A stretch of DNA of 64,000 bases from Eucommia ulmoides (lineage: Eukaryota; Streptophyta; Magnoliopsida; Garryales; Eucommiaceae): NCBI GenBank assembly GCA_016647705.1, contig CM028333.1:19713743-19777742 (forward strand), read 5' to 3'. Below are positions 44,292 to 57,156 of the stretch, one piece after another. Made by a program: the position numbers and the translations under genes. Below the pieces are notes generated by a model. The model did no database searches, had not been told where the DNA came from, and saw only the letters and a list, made by a program, of their open reading frames with translations. Position 1 is the first letter of the stretch. Each line of letters opens with the position of its first letter.

Positions 44292-45100
44292 CCTCTATTA
44301 GTTTAATCAAAACACAAGCTGTATAGTCACAAGCCATATAATCAGCTTAAGCTGGAAATCCAGTCCAAACAGTAACAAAAAAATATGCAACAATCAGCAC
44401 ATCTCAATACAACAGCACCCAAACAGCAACCCCAAAAAAAAGAAGAAAAATACCTAAAATCGTTGAGGGCTGCGAGGTAGATGATGTCGAGCAAAAATGG
44501 AGACGACGGTGGTGGTGAAAAAGGGCGGTGGTGGTGGTGAAAACTACCTAGATTTGGCCAGATTTGAGTAGATCTAAGCGACGAACGACGAGTATCAGCG
44601 AGCAACGACGACAGGAACGACGAGCATCAGCAGCGAGCAATGAACGACGAGTAGCAAACAGAGGTGACGAACAACGAAGATAACGAACCGTCGCCACTGC
44701 CATCGTCGCCATCTCCTGGCCAGTCTCCATCCCTCTATTTGGCGACGCCACCATCCAACCCGCCATCTCTCTTCGTCACGCCTCGCCACCGGATGAGAGA
44801 GGGCAGAGGTTGGCTGTGCCATTTTAGGGTTAGAGGGCAGAGGTCCCGTTGGATGAGAGAGAGAGAAGAGGAAGGATGAGAGAAAGTAGGGGTCAAAATT
44901 TTTATGGTTAAGGTTTAAAATGAGCAAGGGTATTTTTGTCATATAATTTTTGTAGTAGCGGTTGTGCCATTTTTTTTTTTCTTCAAAAGAGGATTAAAAA
45001 ATTGTTTTTAATTGTATAGGATCTAAAAAGTTGTTTCTTTTTAAAATAGGACATTTGGTGGAAAAAGCCAAAAAAAATTTGAGGCACCTCCCTTCACAGC
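44292..45100. other. non-autonomous-transposon-like interior, GC-richer
   Basis: 44500-44890 is rich in GACGA/CGACG triplets and gives several overlapping low-complexity frames on both strands (for example 44342-44605, 44595-44942). They share no recognisable domain. The text resembles degraded 5'-UTR-like sequence often seen inside Pack-MULEs. No gene is called. Confidence 0.35.
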
Positions 45101-45913
45101 AACTCCAGCGGCCTTCCCTCCGGTGGCTCCTCCTCCGGCAGCCTTCCCTCCGGTTACGTTCTTGAAACTCCATTACAATTAGATGAAGTTTTATTTTTTA
45201 TTATGAATTTTGTAGTTATTCAAATGTTAAGTTTACAAATTTTAAAATTTTACTTTAGTATGGTGTTTTTATCACATTGTTCTCCTCTCAAAGTTCGATT
45301 TTCCCTCGAAACTGTAGAAAACACCGGAGTTGGTCTGTTCTTAGTGTCGGACTTACAGGTCCGCACAGACTCCCATTGCGCGGACTAATAAGTTCGACCA
45401 TTTTAAAAGTGCTCCGACTTACATGTCCGAGCACCATTGTTCTTTACAGGCTTGCATGTTTGTGCAAAATTGGTTGCGACGGACTTGTAAGTTCGCTGCA
45501 ATTGTATCAATATTGTTTAGTTATCTATACAAAAGTGGCGTACGCCAACTTATGTCTAACTTACACTACATTATTGATCACTAAGGCTGGAAGAAAATAA
45601 AAAGACAATTGCACTCGAATTATCGCCATTTTTTTTCTCCCCCAAACTACTCCACTTTCTACTGAAGTCAGTGATTTTTTATTTTTATTTTTCTATTTTT
45701 TATTTTTATCTTGCATGCAATGTTTAATGTAACTTCATTTACAAATTTTTGCCTTGTTAATCATGAGCTTAATGTGTAAACAGAAAAAAGTTTATAATGG
45801 GTCTTACTCGAAGAAATCTTATATTAGGTTTTTTATTGTATATTAAATGACTACTTTTTTTCTCCATTCATAGATATTTTCATATTCTAAATATTTAGTT
45901 TTTACTTGCACCA
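45101..45913. other. non-coding region with GGACTTACAGGTCC-type palindromes
   Basis: 45347-45500 holds near-palindromes CGGACTTACAGGTCCG (about 45347-45362), GCTCCGACTTACATGTCCGAGC-like (about 45412; arms differ by one base) and a CGGACTTGTAAGTTCG copy near 45482. The open frame 45277-45600 crosses them and is not considered a gene. The rest is AT-rich. Confidence 0.4.
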
Positions 45914-48239
45914 TGTATTGGAGATAAACCCTATAGACAATTTTAGGTGGACATGTTTCTAGTAAGAATCTCAAATAAATAATAAAAGGTATTTTAATAT
46001 TATTCTTTAATTATATCAATGCTGTTGTAGATCTTAGATATCAAGTTGAAGTGTTCTTGCTATTTAATTCCATCAAAAGGCTGAGACCAAAGGCATTTGG
46101 TTACTTCACATCCTAAATTGTTCCTAATCAGTATTGGATTGTTAAAAATTATCTTCAACAATCTAGGTTATCTTATTCCGTTGTTTTCTCTTTGAGAATT
46201 ACGACTCTCATCCCATTAGTATGAGTTATTAGAACAAACACGAAGGGACTTACTAATTTAGTAAGGGACAAAAGGTGATCATTGACGCACCCCGGATTGT
46301 GAAAATAGAAATAGATATAATAAATAGGCTTTTTTGTTTTATTTTTGGGGAAAAATATTAAAGAAAGGGCCCTTTTAAAAGCGTTGGTTTTCTTATAAAA
46401 TAACATAAGTCAATTTTGGAAAAATGAGTCGCCGCCTAACATTAAGTTTAAATGATGTGTTAGCTTACTGGATTTTTTTAAAACAAGTTGAAAAATGGCT
46501 TAAATAAAATTTTGACTCCCAAAGCACGGTTCAACCAGAGATTCGTGTTTAAAAGTTTAGGGGTCAATTACGCTCGGGGAAGGTGTTAGGCATCCCAAGA
46601 CGCCCGTCTGAAGACGATACCTTATCCAATTAAATCCAATCAAAATTTAAGTCCGGATATTTTATTTGATTTTGAAATCTCTTCCTAAAAAAATCTTTTT
46701 CTTTCCCTTTTTTTTTTTCCCCGTTTTTGTTTTAAATAAAGTGAAATTTTTTTATTATTTTTATTTTTTTTAGAATTTTCTTGAAATAAAATATTTTGTT
46801 TTTCTTATTTTTTTTTTGGGGTTTTTCTTGAAATAAAATGGAAAATAATTTTGTTTTAATATTCCTCCGGTATGATCTCTTATCAAATATTGATGATTTA
46901 ACAAATATGATCCTCGGGGGTTTAATGTAGCAAGTTTTAAGTTTAAGTTATTTTGATAAAATGAAGGAATTTGAATGCATGCCAAAATATATTTTTCTTA
47001 AAAAAAAAACTCTTTTTTTTTTTTTTTTTTTTGGTTTTCCTTTTTGTTTTTCCTGGAAAAAAAATTCTTTTTTTATTAGTTACTATTTTTTGGTAAATGA
47101 AAAAGTGAAAAATAATTTTTTTGAAAACAAATATAGGGAAGCTGATTGGTTTGGAAAAAACGCAGTAAAACATATTTTTTTTAAAGAACTTTCATTCTTT
47201 AAAAAAAACACATTTTTTTTACATGAAAATCATTTGAAATGACTCCTTTTTTTTTTTTTTTTTTTTTTGTGATTTTTCAAAAATACTTCCTTTTGAAAAG
47301 ACGATTTTTTTTACTATTCACAAAACTTATTTTTTTTTTAGATATATGTAGATTTTTTAAGAACCAAAATGATTTGATTTTTTTTAGAAAATTCATTTTA
47401 TGAAAAACTAATTTTTAAATTTTTTATGATAATAAGAATATGTGACATGCAAATAAAATTTTATTCCATCCCTTTTATAAATTTATCTCAAGCTCAAAGT
47501 CTGGCTTCGGGAAATACCTCCCTAAATCTGTCATTTGAAAATTTCACAGTGATTAGAAAATTCAAAATGATGGTATGGAAAGTTATCTTTTTTTTTTTTT
47601 TCAGATTTGGAGTAATGGTTTTTCATTTTTTATTTTTCGATTTTTCATATTTGGATTTTTATTTTTTAGACCCAAAAAGATCATTTCATTTTTCATCTTT
47701 TTTATGCAAGGAAATAAATATATACAGAAATGTAGAGACAGTAGTGCGTAAAATAAGATTATAGAAATAAAGGCGTGAAAAACATAGAATAGAAAAATAA
47801 ATACAGGAAAATAAAAACGTGGAAAGACACAAAATAGAAAATAAATATAAAAAAGATAAAAGCACGGAAAGACGCAGAATAAAATATAAGTACCGAAAAG
47901 ATAAAAGAGTAGAAAGGCGCAAAATAGAAAAATAAATGCAGGAAAATAAATTGATTTTTTAAGAATTCCTTGGAATGCCCTCTTAGTTTTTTCCAATTTT
48001 AAGTCCTTCTTATCGAGCGATTTAATAAAAATAAAGTGTAGTTGGAGAGTTGAAAAATTTACCTGGGCTTGGATGGTTTCTTCTTTTTTTTTCCTTTTTT
48101 TTTTTTTTTTTTTTTAACTTTCTATATGTGTGTGTGTGTGAAAGAAACCCCCACCCCTTTTCCAGAAAAAAAGATCCTACTTTAGGGGTCATACCACCCA
48201 AATTTATTTATTTATTTATTAATTTGGAAAAAATATATT

Positions 48240-49786
48240 TTAAATCCTTTAGATATTGATAGATTTCTAAATTGTCATTTTCTGTTTGAGCGTTTCATTT
48301 TAAACCCTCTAGGTATCAGCCCGTTTTTATTCAGTCTTTCCGTCAAAAAATCTGTTAAACATAATAGAATAGAGGGACAAATATGTCTTTTTTACATATT
48401 TTTAAATTTTTTAATAATTTTTTCTTTTTCTTTATTATTTTTTTCTTTTTTTGATCTCCCGCTCAACTCTCCCTCTCTCTCTTCCTCCTTTCTCCATCTC
48501 TCTCTTTCTATTCCTCATCCTCTCTCACCCACCTCCCTCACTCTCCCTGTCGGCCGGAACAGGGGTTGGAACCACCCCTTGTTGAAGGGGGAACACTCAT
48601 CCCAACTAGTAATATCTCGGTTTCACGTGTTTGAGAAATAAACCTAACCCAGATTGTTGCTGCTATTGAAACAAACTCTAATAGGGTTTGTTTCTCGATC
48701 AATTTCGATCGCCGGAGAGTGATCTGCGATACTGGGTAAATTCCTGCCAGAGGAGACCTGTACGGATCCTTAGCGTTGTTCATGTTCATCATCAATCTCT
48801 CCGTCACACTACCGTCGACGTAAAAATAGAAACTTCCGGTGCCGGTGAATTCCTGTCATAGGAGACTTGGGTCCTGTAACCTCTCTCTCTAGCTAAAACC
48901 AACCACCACTACAACAATAAGAACTTTGATTTCTGCACCAAAACATTAGAGAACGAAGTAAATAATGTTTTAGAGAGAGAAACTACAGAGAGAGAGTTGT
49001 CACCTCCACCACCACCGTCGCCTTCAATTGCTTGCCATCGAAAACCCAAAAGAAACAGAGGCCATCGTCTTCCTTTGCTTTCCATTGAAAACCGAGAAGA
49101 AATAGAGGTCGTCGCCTTCCTTTGCTCGTCGTCAAAAACCCAGAAGAAATGGAGTTGGGACACTGCATGCACATTTGCTAATTACTTAGAGTGAAAGTGT
49201 CTAGAGAGAATCTAGAGAGAAAGTATACAAGAGCTTTGGATCAGCGATTGGATTGGCGACAACGACGACAACAGGATTAGAATGAAGATGGTGACGGCGA
49301 CGACGAGTTGGCACTTCGGCTGTAGAGGCCATGGTGTTGGACGGGAGATGTGAAAGAGATGAGAAGATCGGTAAAGATGGTCGACGGAGAATGGAATAGC
49401 AACAATGACGACGATTGGAGAAGAATTGAGAAGGTTAACCGTTAAGAGTAATGGAGAGGAAGAGAGGTTCTACCCCCTGTTCCAACTGGCGGGGAGAGGG
49501 AAGGAGAGAGAGGAGGAGGGAAGGAGGAAGAGAGAGTGCCGAGCGGAAGAGAAAGAAAAGAATAAAAGAAAAAAAAATAAAAAATAAAAAGAAAAGAAAA
49601 AAGATTAAAAAATAATTAAAAATGAAAATATGGAAAAAGACTATTTTGCCCTCAAAATTCTTTTAATTTTGATAGATTTTTTGACAGAAAGACCGAATAA
49701 AAACGTGTTGATACGTAGAGAGTTTAAAATAAAATGCTCAAACGGAAAATGATCATTTAGTAACGTGTCAATACTTAAAGGTTTAA
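48240..49786. mobile_element. MULE-like element with long terminal inverted repeats
   Basis: The left end (TAAATCCTTTAGATATTGAT...GTTTGAGCGTTTCATTTTAA...CCGTTTTTATTCAGTCTTTC) is inverted at the right end for about 140 bp. A further inverted pair (CCGGAACAGGGGTTGG against the complement of CCCCTGTTCCAACTGG at about 49473) extends the arms. AATATATT flanks both sides (48232-48239, 49787-49794). The interior has CT/AG-rich, UTR-like DNA and a 51-bp tandem repeat at 49020-49160. No transposase. Confidence 0.75.
49020..49160. repeat. 51-bp tandem repeat inside the nested MULE
   Basis: Nearly three units of the pattern GAAAACCCAAAAGAAACAGA followed by GGCCATCGTCTTCCTTTGCT. The period is a multiple of three, so frames on both strands stay open (48909-49172 and others). 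No domain is recognised. Confidence 0.6.
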
Positions 49787-51680
49787 AATATATTTTTTTT
49801 ATTATTTTTAGTTGATTTGATAGGGGGACTGGAATTGCAACCCCCTTTCTTTTTCTTTATGGCAGAGGCGCACCGCCCCTCCGCCATTTACCTTTAATTA
49901 TATTATTATTATTATTTAAGTATTAAGGGGCTGCAATTGTAACCCCTTTATATATTAGGGGCTTGGGTTGCGTGCAAGTTTAATGCTTGCATGCAATCCT
50001 CAAAACATTTTATTTATTTATTTTCATTATTATTATTTATAACTTGGGTTATTCAAACCTTAATTTGGATTTCAAATTTTTTTAATCATTCCTCAATGTT
50101 ATGAATTTCAAAAAAGCCAAACTTTTAGGGTAAAAAATAACCAATCTAAATACTCTAATTTCACTTAATTTTTTAAAATTAGAATTGACCAAATAAAATA
50201 TAATTTTACAGATTTATTTCATTTTGATAAATTTAGTCCAAAAACAACTCTTGTAAACTTTTCATTTTGACCCCAATTTTTTTTTTTTTTTGACTTTTTA
50301 AACCTCAATTGGAGTTTCGGTTCGAGTTTTTCAAGAATAAATTATTTGAAAAAGATTCAATGGGAAATTTTGAATCAAAATTTGATCCCGTTTGAATGTT
50401 GATTTCAAAATTTCTCAAAATTTCAATTAAGTCACATAAACTTTCAAATTCTACAAATTGTCTCAATGGACTTTTATTTAACTCGTTTAGAGATTAATTG
50501 AACTTTTCAAAGATTAATTTTGAACTTCGGGTCTAAATATCAATCTTTCGAATTTTTAATTTAGTCTCGAAACTTTCAAAATGGGCAATTTTGACTCGAA
50601 AACTTTAATTGGATAACCTTTTGACTTAATTGGATTTTTGAGATATTAATTTAAATATTAGAGATTTAATTTATTATTTCAAACTTGCAATAAAACCAAT
50701 AAAAATTTCCAATTGCAAAGATTCAATGTTCGAATTGACTTTTGAAACTCTCGAATCAAGACCTCCCATTTTCATTTGGATATTTTCGAAATGCATGAAT
50801 AATTGACCTAACCAAAACCTATTAATGTCTATTTTTTTATTTGTCTTAGAAATGCATGTATGGGAGGGACAAAATGTGGTGTCTACAATCATCCTTGATA
50901 TCCTATATGATAGCTCTGGTCAATGTGAAAATAAGATATCTGAGGTATGATTGCATTTGTGATCTTTTGACTTGAGTTGTGGTATATTACATGTGTAGGC
51001 TACTATACTTTAAAAATACTGAGTGATATTGTCTAACCACGAGACTTTAAAGGCATTCATTTGGTATAGTGAGACATAAATGTGAATATACAAGTATGCA
51101 AGATAGAATATATCCCTCGTAACAAAAGATACGTGTTCTATATGATTCAATTTAATATAATTCACTCAACCCTCTAGCCAAAACAATAAGACAGTTGGGA
51201 TGTGATTCGAATTGGTGTTACAATGAATTATATTATTAATTAAAATACATGTGATTGGACCAGAGTTTTTTACTTTACCATACCATATTGGTCCTTATGG
51301 GCACACCATTAGAGAAATCATATGCTATAGTAATCATACATAGGGAGGTTCTCTTGATTAAATTTTGGACAAGTGGACAGACTGTGATTTGTGGATAGAT
51401 TTGACTCATATTAAGAGGAAATGCCTCAAGAAAAAAATATTTTCTTCTAGAAGGGTAAAATTAGAGTTATTCAAATTTTAATTAATTAATTAATTAATAT
51501 ATTAATTGATTAAATATTTTCACCATTCACTTTTACGTATGAACCTAATGGGTCATACACAATAGCGAATTCAAGTTAGAAGATACTTATAAAAAGAAAC
51601 AGATAGTAATGTTGCACTTAAGAAGTTCGGGAGTCAAAGTATAAATATAAACAAGAAGGGGTCCAATATTTTAAACCCTG

Positions 51681-53254
51681 TGTTGGGATAAGACCTATAG
51701 ATAATCCTAGGCGGGCTTATTTCTAGCAATAATCTTAAGTAAAATAATAAAATATATTTTGATATTTTAAGTGTATCAATGTTGTTTTAGACTTTGGATA
51801 TTTAGAAAAATGTTTGGCAATTTAATATGATTAAATAGGAGGAGATTAAAGACATTTGTTAACTTGATATTTTAAATTATTCCTATTTGGTATTGGATTG
51901 TTTAAAATGATCTTTAACAATTTAGGCTAGCTTGTTCTATTATTTTCTCTTTGAGAATAGTGAGTCTCAATCCATTAGTATGATATATTAGAATATTTAT
52001 AAGGGGACATACTAAGTGTAGTAAGAAATTGAATGTGATTGTCCTTGATATCTTACATTTTAGTTTTGCTAGAGTCAAAATAAAATATCTGAGGTACGAT
52101 TGTATTTTAAGATCTTTTGACTTGAGGTATTGTATATTACATGTATGGGTTGCTATACTTTAATAATAGTAAATGTTATTCTCTAACCACAAGCCTTCAA
52201 AAGTATTCATTGGATACAGTGGGACATACATATGCGTATTTGAGTATGCAAAAAATAATCTATTATTCTTAGCAAAATAGATATGTCATATGTGATTCGA
52301 TTTAATATAATTCATCCAAACCTCTAGCCAGAGTAATGTGATGATTGGGATGAGAAACCAATCGAGATCACAAAGGATTATATTATCAATCAAAATGCAT
52401 ATAACTGGAATATGATTTTTTGACTTAACTATAACTTGTTATTTCTGTCCCGAAAAAAAATAGAAAGATCGTAGAATATGTATATCATACATGAGAATGT
52501 TCTCTTGTTTATATTCTTGCCAATTGAACATGGCTAGGATATTTAGGTAGACGCAACTCACAGTCAGAAGAAATGTCTTAAGAGAAAAATTATTTTTTTC
52601 TAGAAGGGCAAAATTAGAATTGTTCCAATTCTTATTGATTAATTGATTAACAAAATAATTATTTATTTATTTATTTATTTTTATCATATAGTTTTTACTA
52701 TAAACCTAATAGGTCACACAAAATAGAGAATTATTGTTAGAAGAGTCATTGAAGAGAGAAGGGGTGGTAATGTTGAACTTATGAAGTTCAGGGATAAAAG
52801 TATAAATACAAAAAAAAGGGGTCCAAGTTTGAAATTATAGACAATATTTATAATGTGGAGACCATGATAGCCCTGACAAGTTAAGAAATTCGTCCACTCC
52901 TAGAAAGTTTAGTCATTTCCTGTTTTCTCTTAGACACTTATCTTACTTTGTCTGTAAGATTTTATTTTTCGAATTCACTTACTGATTTAAATCTTATTAT
53001 TATTTAGATTCAATTTAGAGCTATCCTAAAGTCTTAGGATTAGATATAATCTTAGAAATCACAATAAAGCTTTTCTTTTGGAGATCCTCTGTATGGATAT
53101 TATAGAGATGATACATTTGTGTCACTTCTAAAAAAATCGAATCTGCTATGCCGATATTGTTTGTGGTCAAACGCTCTTCAAAGAGCCAACTCAAATCACA
53201 CCTCGGGAATAACCAGTTTTAAGGTTGAAACGCCAGAATAGGTAATTGTTATAT
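51681..53254 (+). mobile_element. LTR family Y, copy 2 (5' part)
   Basis: It begins TGTTGGGATAAGACC, abutting copy 1 head-to-tail. 51681-52840 repeats copy 1. 52846-53240 is an additional segment found again at 56621-57000 ('tcttaggattaga', 'cttctatgtggg'-type and 'aaccagttttaaggtt' blocks). It is interrupted by the MULE at 53255. Confidence 0.7.
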
Positions 53255-54189
53255 GGGTATATGTCATTGATTTTCCTTGTCATTTTGCACTAAACGAGAT
53301 ACCTCCCTTGTCTTTTTATTCAAACACCAATTACCTCCCTTTATTGATTAAAAAATAATATTTTTTTATTATAATACCAATTTTACCCTTGACTATTTAA
53401 AAAATAATTAAATAATAAAAAACTAAAATACATAAATAATCCTTTAATTTATATATCTTCATTGCCACCTCCTACCACAGCATCTACTGCCACCACCACC
53501 TCCTATCGCAGCCACTACCCACCACCCGCCGTCACCTCCCATTGTCGCCGCCCACCACTTCCCACCACCACCACCCACCGTCGCCGCCCACCACCTGCCA
53601 CCACCACTACCCACCACCCTATGCCACCTCTTACCGTCACTTCCTACTGTCGCCACCACCTACTACCCTCGGCCACCTCCCATCGCCGCCACCCACTACC
53701 TCCCATAGCCACTATCCACCCCCATTTTAAAAAATATATATTTTTTTAACCATTTCATTAAAAATAAATAAAAAAATTTAACCCTTTTATTAACCATTTT
53801 TTCTCTCTCTCCGGTAGTGATATGGGTTGGTGGCGGTGGCGGTGGGTAGTGGTGGAAATGATGGGTGGTGGCGGGAGAGTTGGACGGTGGGTGGTGGGAG
53901 GTGGCGGAGGATGGTGGGTGGTGGCAGCAGTAGGAGGTGGCGGTGGGAGTTGGGTGGTGGTGAGAGGTAAATATAATTATTTAAAAAGTTAAGGATAAAA
54001 AATATAATTTTAAAAATATAGAGGTTCTAATGAATTTTTTTTTAAAAAATAACCTAAGGGCAATTTTATCCAAAGGGAAGTAAGTGGTATTTGAGCAAAA
54101 AAACAGGAGAGGTCTCTAGCATTTGCAAAATTACAGAGGATGTATCTAGTATAGTGCAAAATGATAGGGGAGGTCAATGACATATACCC
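53255..54189. mobile_element. MULE-type foldback element with 9-bp target duplication
   Basis: TIRs start GGGTATATGTCATTGA at both ends and extend for at least 90 bp ('catttTGCACTAaacgaGATAC' against 'catTTTGCACTAtactaGATAC'). TTGTTATAT is duplicated exactly at 53246-53254 and 54190-54198. The interior has inverted blocks of CCACC (53460-53720) and GGTGG (53820-53970) repeats, so much of the element could fold back. The Thr/Pro/His-rich frames there are translation of these repeats. 935 bp, no transposase. Confidence 0.88.
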
Positions 54190-54363
54190 TTGTTATATTA
54201 AATGCAATTTAATATTTTTCTATTTTTTTTTTTTTTTTTTAATGTTAATATGGTTAGACCCCTACTTTAAGAAAATGGTTGTTAATTGTGAATTTTTTTT
54301 TTTTTTATTTTGCTGTATAAATCTATTATTTTTAATATTCGATCTCTTCACCCTGGACATATA
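54190..54363 (+). mobile_element. LTR family Y, copy 2 (3' part)
   Basis: It continues copy 2 after the MULE and aligns with 57010-57200, including the T-rich tract and 'ttttgctgtataaatct'. It ends at the LTR X insertion. Confidence 0.6.
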
Positions 54364-56620
54364 TGTTGGCCTAATGAGCTCCTTAAGAGGGGGGTAAATT
54401 GGGTAGTTATAAAAATTTAAACAAATAAATCTTTTATACTTAATTATTAAATAATCAATTTTTTCGAAATCAATTACTATCTTCGTTACGCAACAGATAA
54501 GTGTTTAATTGTAGTTGCATACCCAAACACAATATAATAAAAATAAAGAATGCAGCACACCAAGATATATCCTGATTCAGCAGGCTAGCTTTACCTCATT
54601 TAGTTCCACGATCTCCACGGAGATTCGCAACCTCTAAACCATGATTCCTTTACTAGGTAGGAATCAAACCCTTACAATTTTCTTTTTCCCAAACTAAGGA
54701 AGAACCTTATCTATTTTCTAAGCTAAAGATTAACCTAATTCCATTACAGGAATAACCAAAACCTAATCATTTTACAAATTAAAGATCAAACCTAATCATT
54801 TTATAGGCTAATGATCAAACCTCTCAACTCTCACAAGTAAGGATGGAGCTTTCACAATTCATTCAATTCAATTCAGGGAGAATCAAAAACCTAATTCTTT
54901 TCAAGAAAAAGAATAAATTAACCTTTTTATATTTAGGAGAAAGATCGAACCCTAATTTTTTTCACAGGAAAAGATTGAAACCTAGTTGCCCTGACTAGAC
55001 ACCAATCCAACCGTGTCTAATCCACTCAAACTCACAAATAGAGAAAAATATAAGTTTCTTCTCACAAAGAAATTTTACCACCATAATACAGATATAATCA
55101 ACTAATATCCCGAAATTTACTACGTGATAGACATAATGTGCACCAAATTAATATCTGATTAATAAACAATGTGGGTAGCACAAATTAAAGTACGTAATCC
55201 AATAATCACACAAAATCTTTTTAAAAAGATTTTTCAGGCTTTTTAGACATGAAAATGATTTTCTAACGATCTTAATAACCAAACAAATAATAATATGAAA
55301 TAAAAATTAAGAACAATAGCTTGAAAAGATCTTACCGGAAAAACATCGAAGAATGAAAACAGAATCTTCAGATAGCACAAGTTGGTGACACCAAATCAAT
55401 CAACGCTTTAGATAAAGAATTTAGTACAAAATTTCTCTCAAAAATCTCGGTCTAAATATATAGACCAATATCAAGCTCTCCAACGACTACTTTTCAAAAG
55501 ATATGCCTCTAAAAGGCACTCTTAGACCCCATATAACATAATCATTTAATTCTGGGGTATTCCACATTAAAATACCTTTCTAAATATCTCAAATAAGCCC
55601 ATAAAATATTTCTCATTTAACAATCATGAAGATAGGAAGTATTTAACTATTTAAATTGAGAGAATCAACAATTAGGTAGACCAAATTAATAGAGATATAA
55701 AATATATGTACCACATCTTCAATAAGATTAGATCTCCCGAAATTCTCCCTTTAAATCATAAAGAATGTCTAGTTTTTAACCAAAAGACCAAGTTCCTTGA
55801 AATCTCAAGCGAAATAGTCGGTTGACTGATTGATACAACATTGAAACCAGGCCAATAAAATGCCAGTTGGTTGATCGATACCCCTTCCAGTCGGTTGACT
55901 GATTGATACAGAGAGTTTTCCCTGCCAAACTTCAACCCAGTCAATTGACCGATTCTTTCAGAAACTTCACCTACCAGATCCTTAAGCCCATCGGTTGACC
56001 AATCTCCTATGTTCGGTTGACCAATCTCCTATGGTCGGTTGGCCAACTGGTGTAGGGACTACTCATTTTGTTCCAAAAACCTCACTGTTTCAAATAATTG
56101 ATTGATTTCTTTTGATCGGTTGACCGATTGATGCTAGGTGGTCATTTTTTTCAACAATTCTGCTCTAAAACTCACTGTTTGATTCAGTTAACCGATTTCT
56201 TTTCTCGGTTGACTAAATTGACCCTAAACTTCAACTATTTATACTTTAATGATAATTTCCAATTAGGTCAATTTTTGTTTTCCATTTCACATAAAGAGAA
56301 CATATTAAATCAATAATTAGAATCCTAAATTCTATCATATCAGCACACAAAAAGATAAACTCATTTGATAGTGTCATGTGTGATCTTAATTCGGGTTATA
56401 TTAAGAATATAAATAAATAGAGTTGTTTTCACCTAATTTTTTCAAGTTCTTTACAGCTCTTAATTTATTTAATGCATCCATCTTTGCAGCCTTAACATTC
56501 TCTTCATGATGTCTTCAACACAATCAATAATATGAAACTCTTTTATGAAATACTCAACAAACACATTAGTTCCACAAAAAAATCAACACTTAATTGTACA
56601 TCAAAACCTAGTGATCAACA
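54364..56620 (-). mobile_element. LTR family X, copy 2 (probable solo LTR)
   Basis: 2257 bp, TGTTGGCC (plus left) to GATCAACA (plus right), with possible 5-bp flanks ATATA/AGATA (one mismatch). On minus, U3 (56620 to about 55530) contains the TTGACC array at 55790-56220. A TATA-like CTATATATTTAGACC lies at about 55456-55470. R/U5-like sequence continues to the CCAACA end. No interior domain or primer-binding site adjoins it. It is similar to 59004-61270 and, in part, to 11243-12468. Confidence 0.68.
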
Positions 56621-57101
56621 AGATATTATAAGGTGAGAGACCCTAATGGCCACTCACCTCAGAGAGATTTGGCCACCTTGGAAGTTTTGGTCAGCTCCTC
56701 TTTGTTGTGTCTGAAAAATTCAATTTTCTAATTTTCACCTACTGATTTGAATTTTACTACCCCAATGATTCAAATAAGAGCTACCATAAAATCTTAGGAT
56801 TAGATTCATTCTTAGAAATTTCAAGGACATTTTTTTATCTTAGATTCTCTATGTGGGTATTGTTGTAGGTAATATATTTGTGTTACTTCTGAGATGATCG
56901 ATCTCCTTTGCCAACTCTTGTTCGTGTTTAGACGCTCTCGGGAGAGCTTATTTAAATCATGCCTTAGGAACTACCAGTTTTGAGATTAAAATGCAGGAAG
57001 AGTTAACTTAAGTATTAAATATGATTTTTTTTTTTTTTTGTTTTACTGTTTTAATATTATTACGGTTAGATCCGATTGAGAAGAATTGGATATTAAATAT
57101 G

Positions 57102-57156
<55 letters not shown>

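Larger units (their letters stand above)
46283..50887 (+). mobile_element. LTR-type insertion (probable solo LTR, about 3 kb) containing a nested MULE
   Basis: It starts TGACGCACCCCGG and ends GGTGTCTACA (TG...CA), with an exact 5-bp duplication ATCAT at 46278-46282 and 50888-50892. No second copy of its own start or end occurs inside, there is no primer-binding site and no gag/pol. A solo LTR is therefore likely. After removing the nested MULE (48240-49786) it is about 3.05 kb. Phrases such as 'cgcccgtctgaagacgatacc' suggest the large-LTR Ty3 elements (Ogre/Tat), which is inference. 47760-47950 has 45-50 bp tandem units ('gtggaaagacacaaaata'). Confidence 0.72.
45914..51680 (+). mobile_element. 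LTR family Y, copy 1, split by a nested element
   Basis: 45914-46282 plus 50893-51680 align continuously with 51681-52840 (for example 'ctctttgagaat...gactctca' and 'gatcttttgacttgag'), about 1.16 kb. It begins TGTATTGGAGATAAACC. The interruption 46283-50887 is flanked by ATCAT. It is non-coding. Confidence 0.75.

Noticed and set aside
44342-44942. Overlapping frames on both strands with Arg/Ser-rich products
   Set aside because: Frames occur in all registers, low complexity, no domain, in transposon-like DNA.
46943-47996. Several Phe/Lys-rich frames
   Set aside because: They come from poly-T/poly-A tracts and tandem repeats within the large LTR-type insertion.
53459-53749. Pro/Thr/His-rich frames on both strands
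   Set aside because: Translation of CCACC-type repeats inside a MULE. Both strands are open because of composition.
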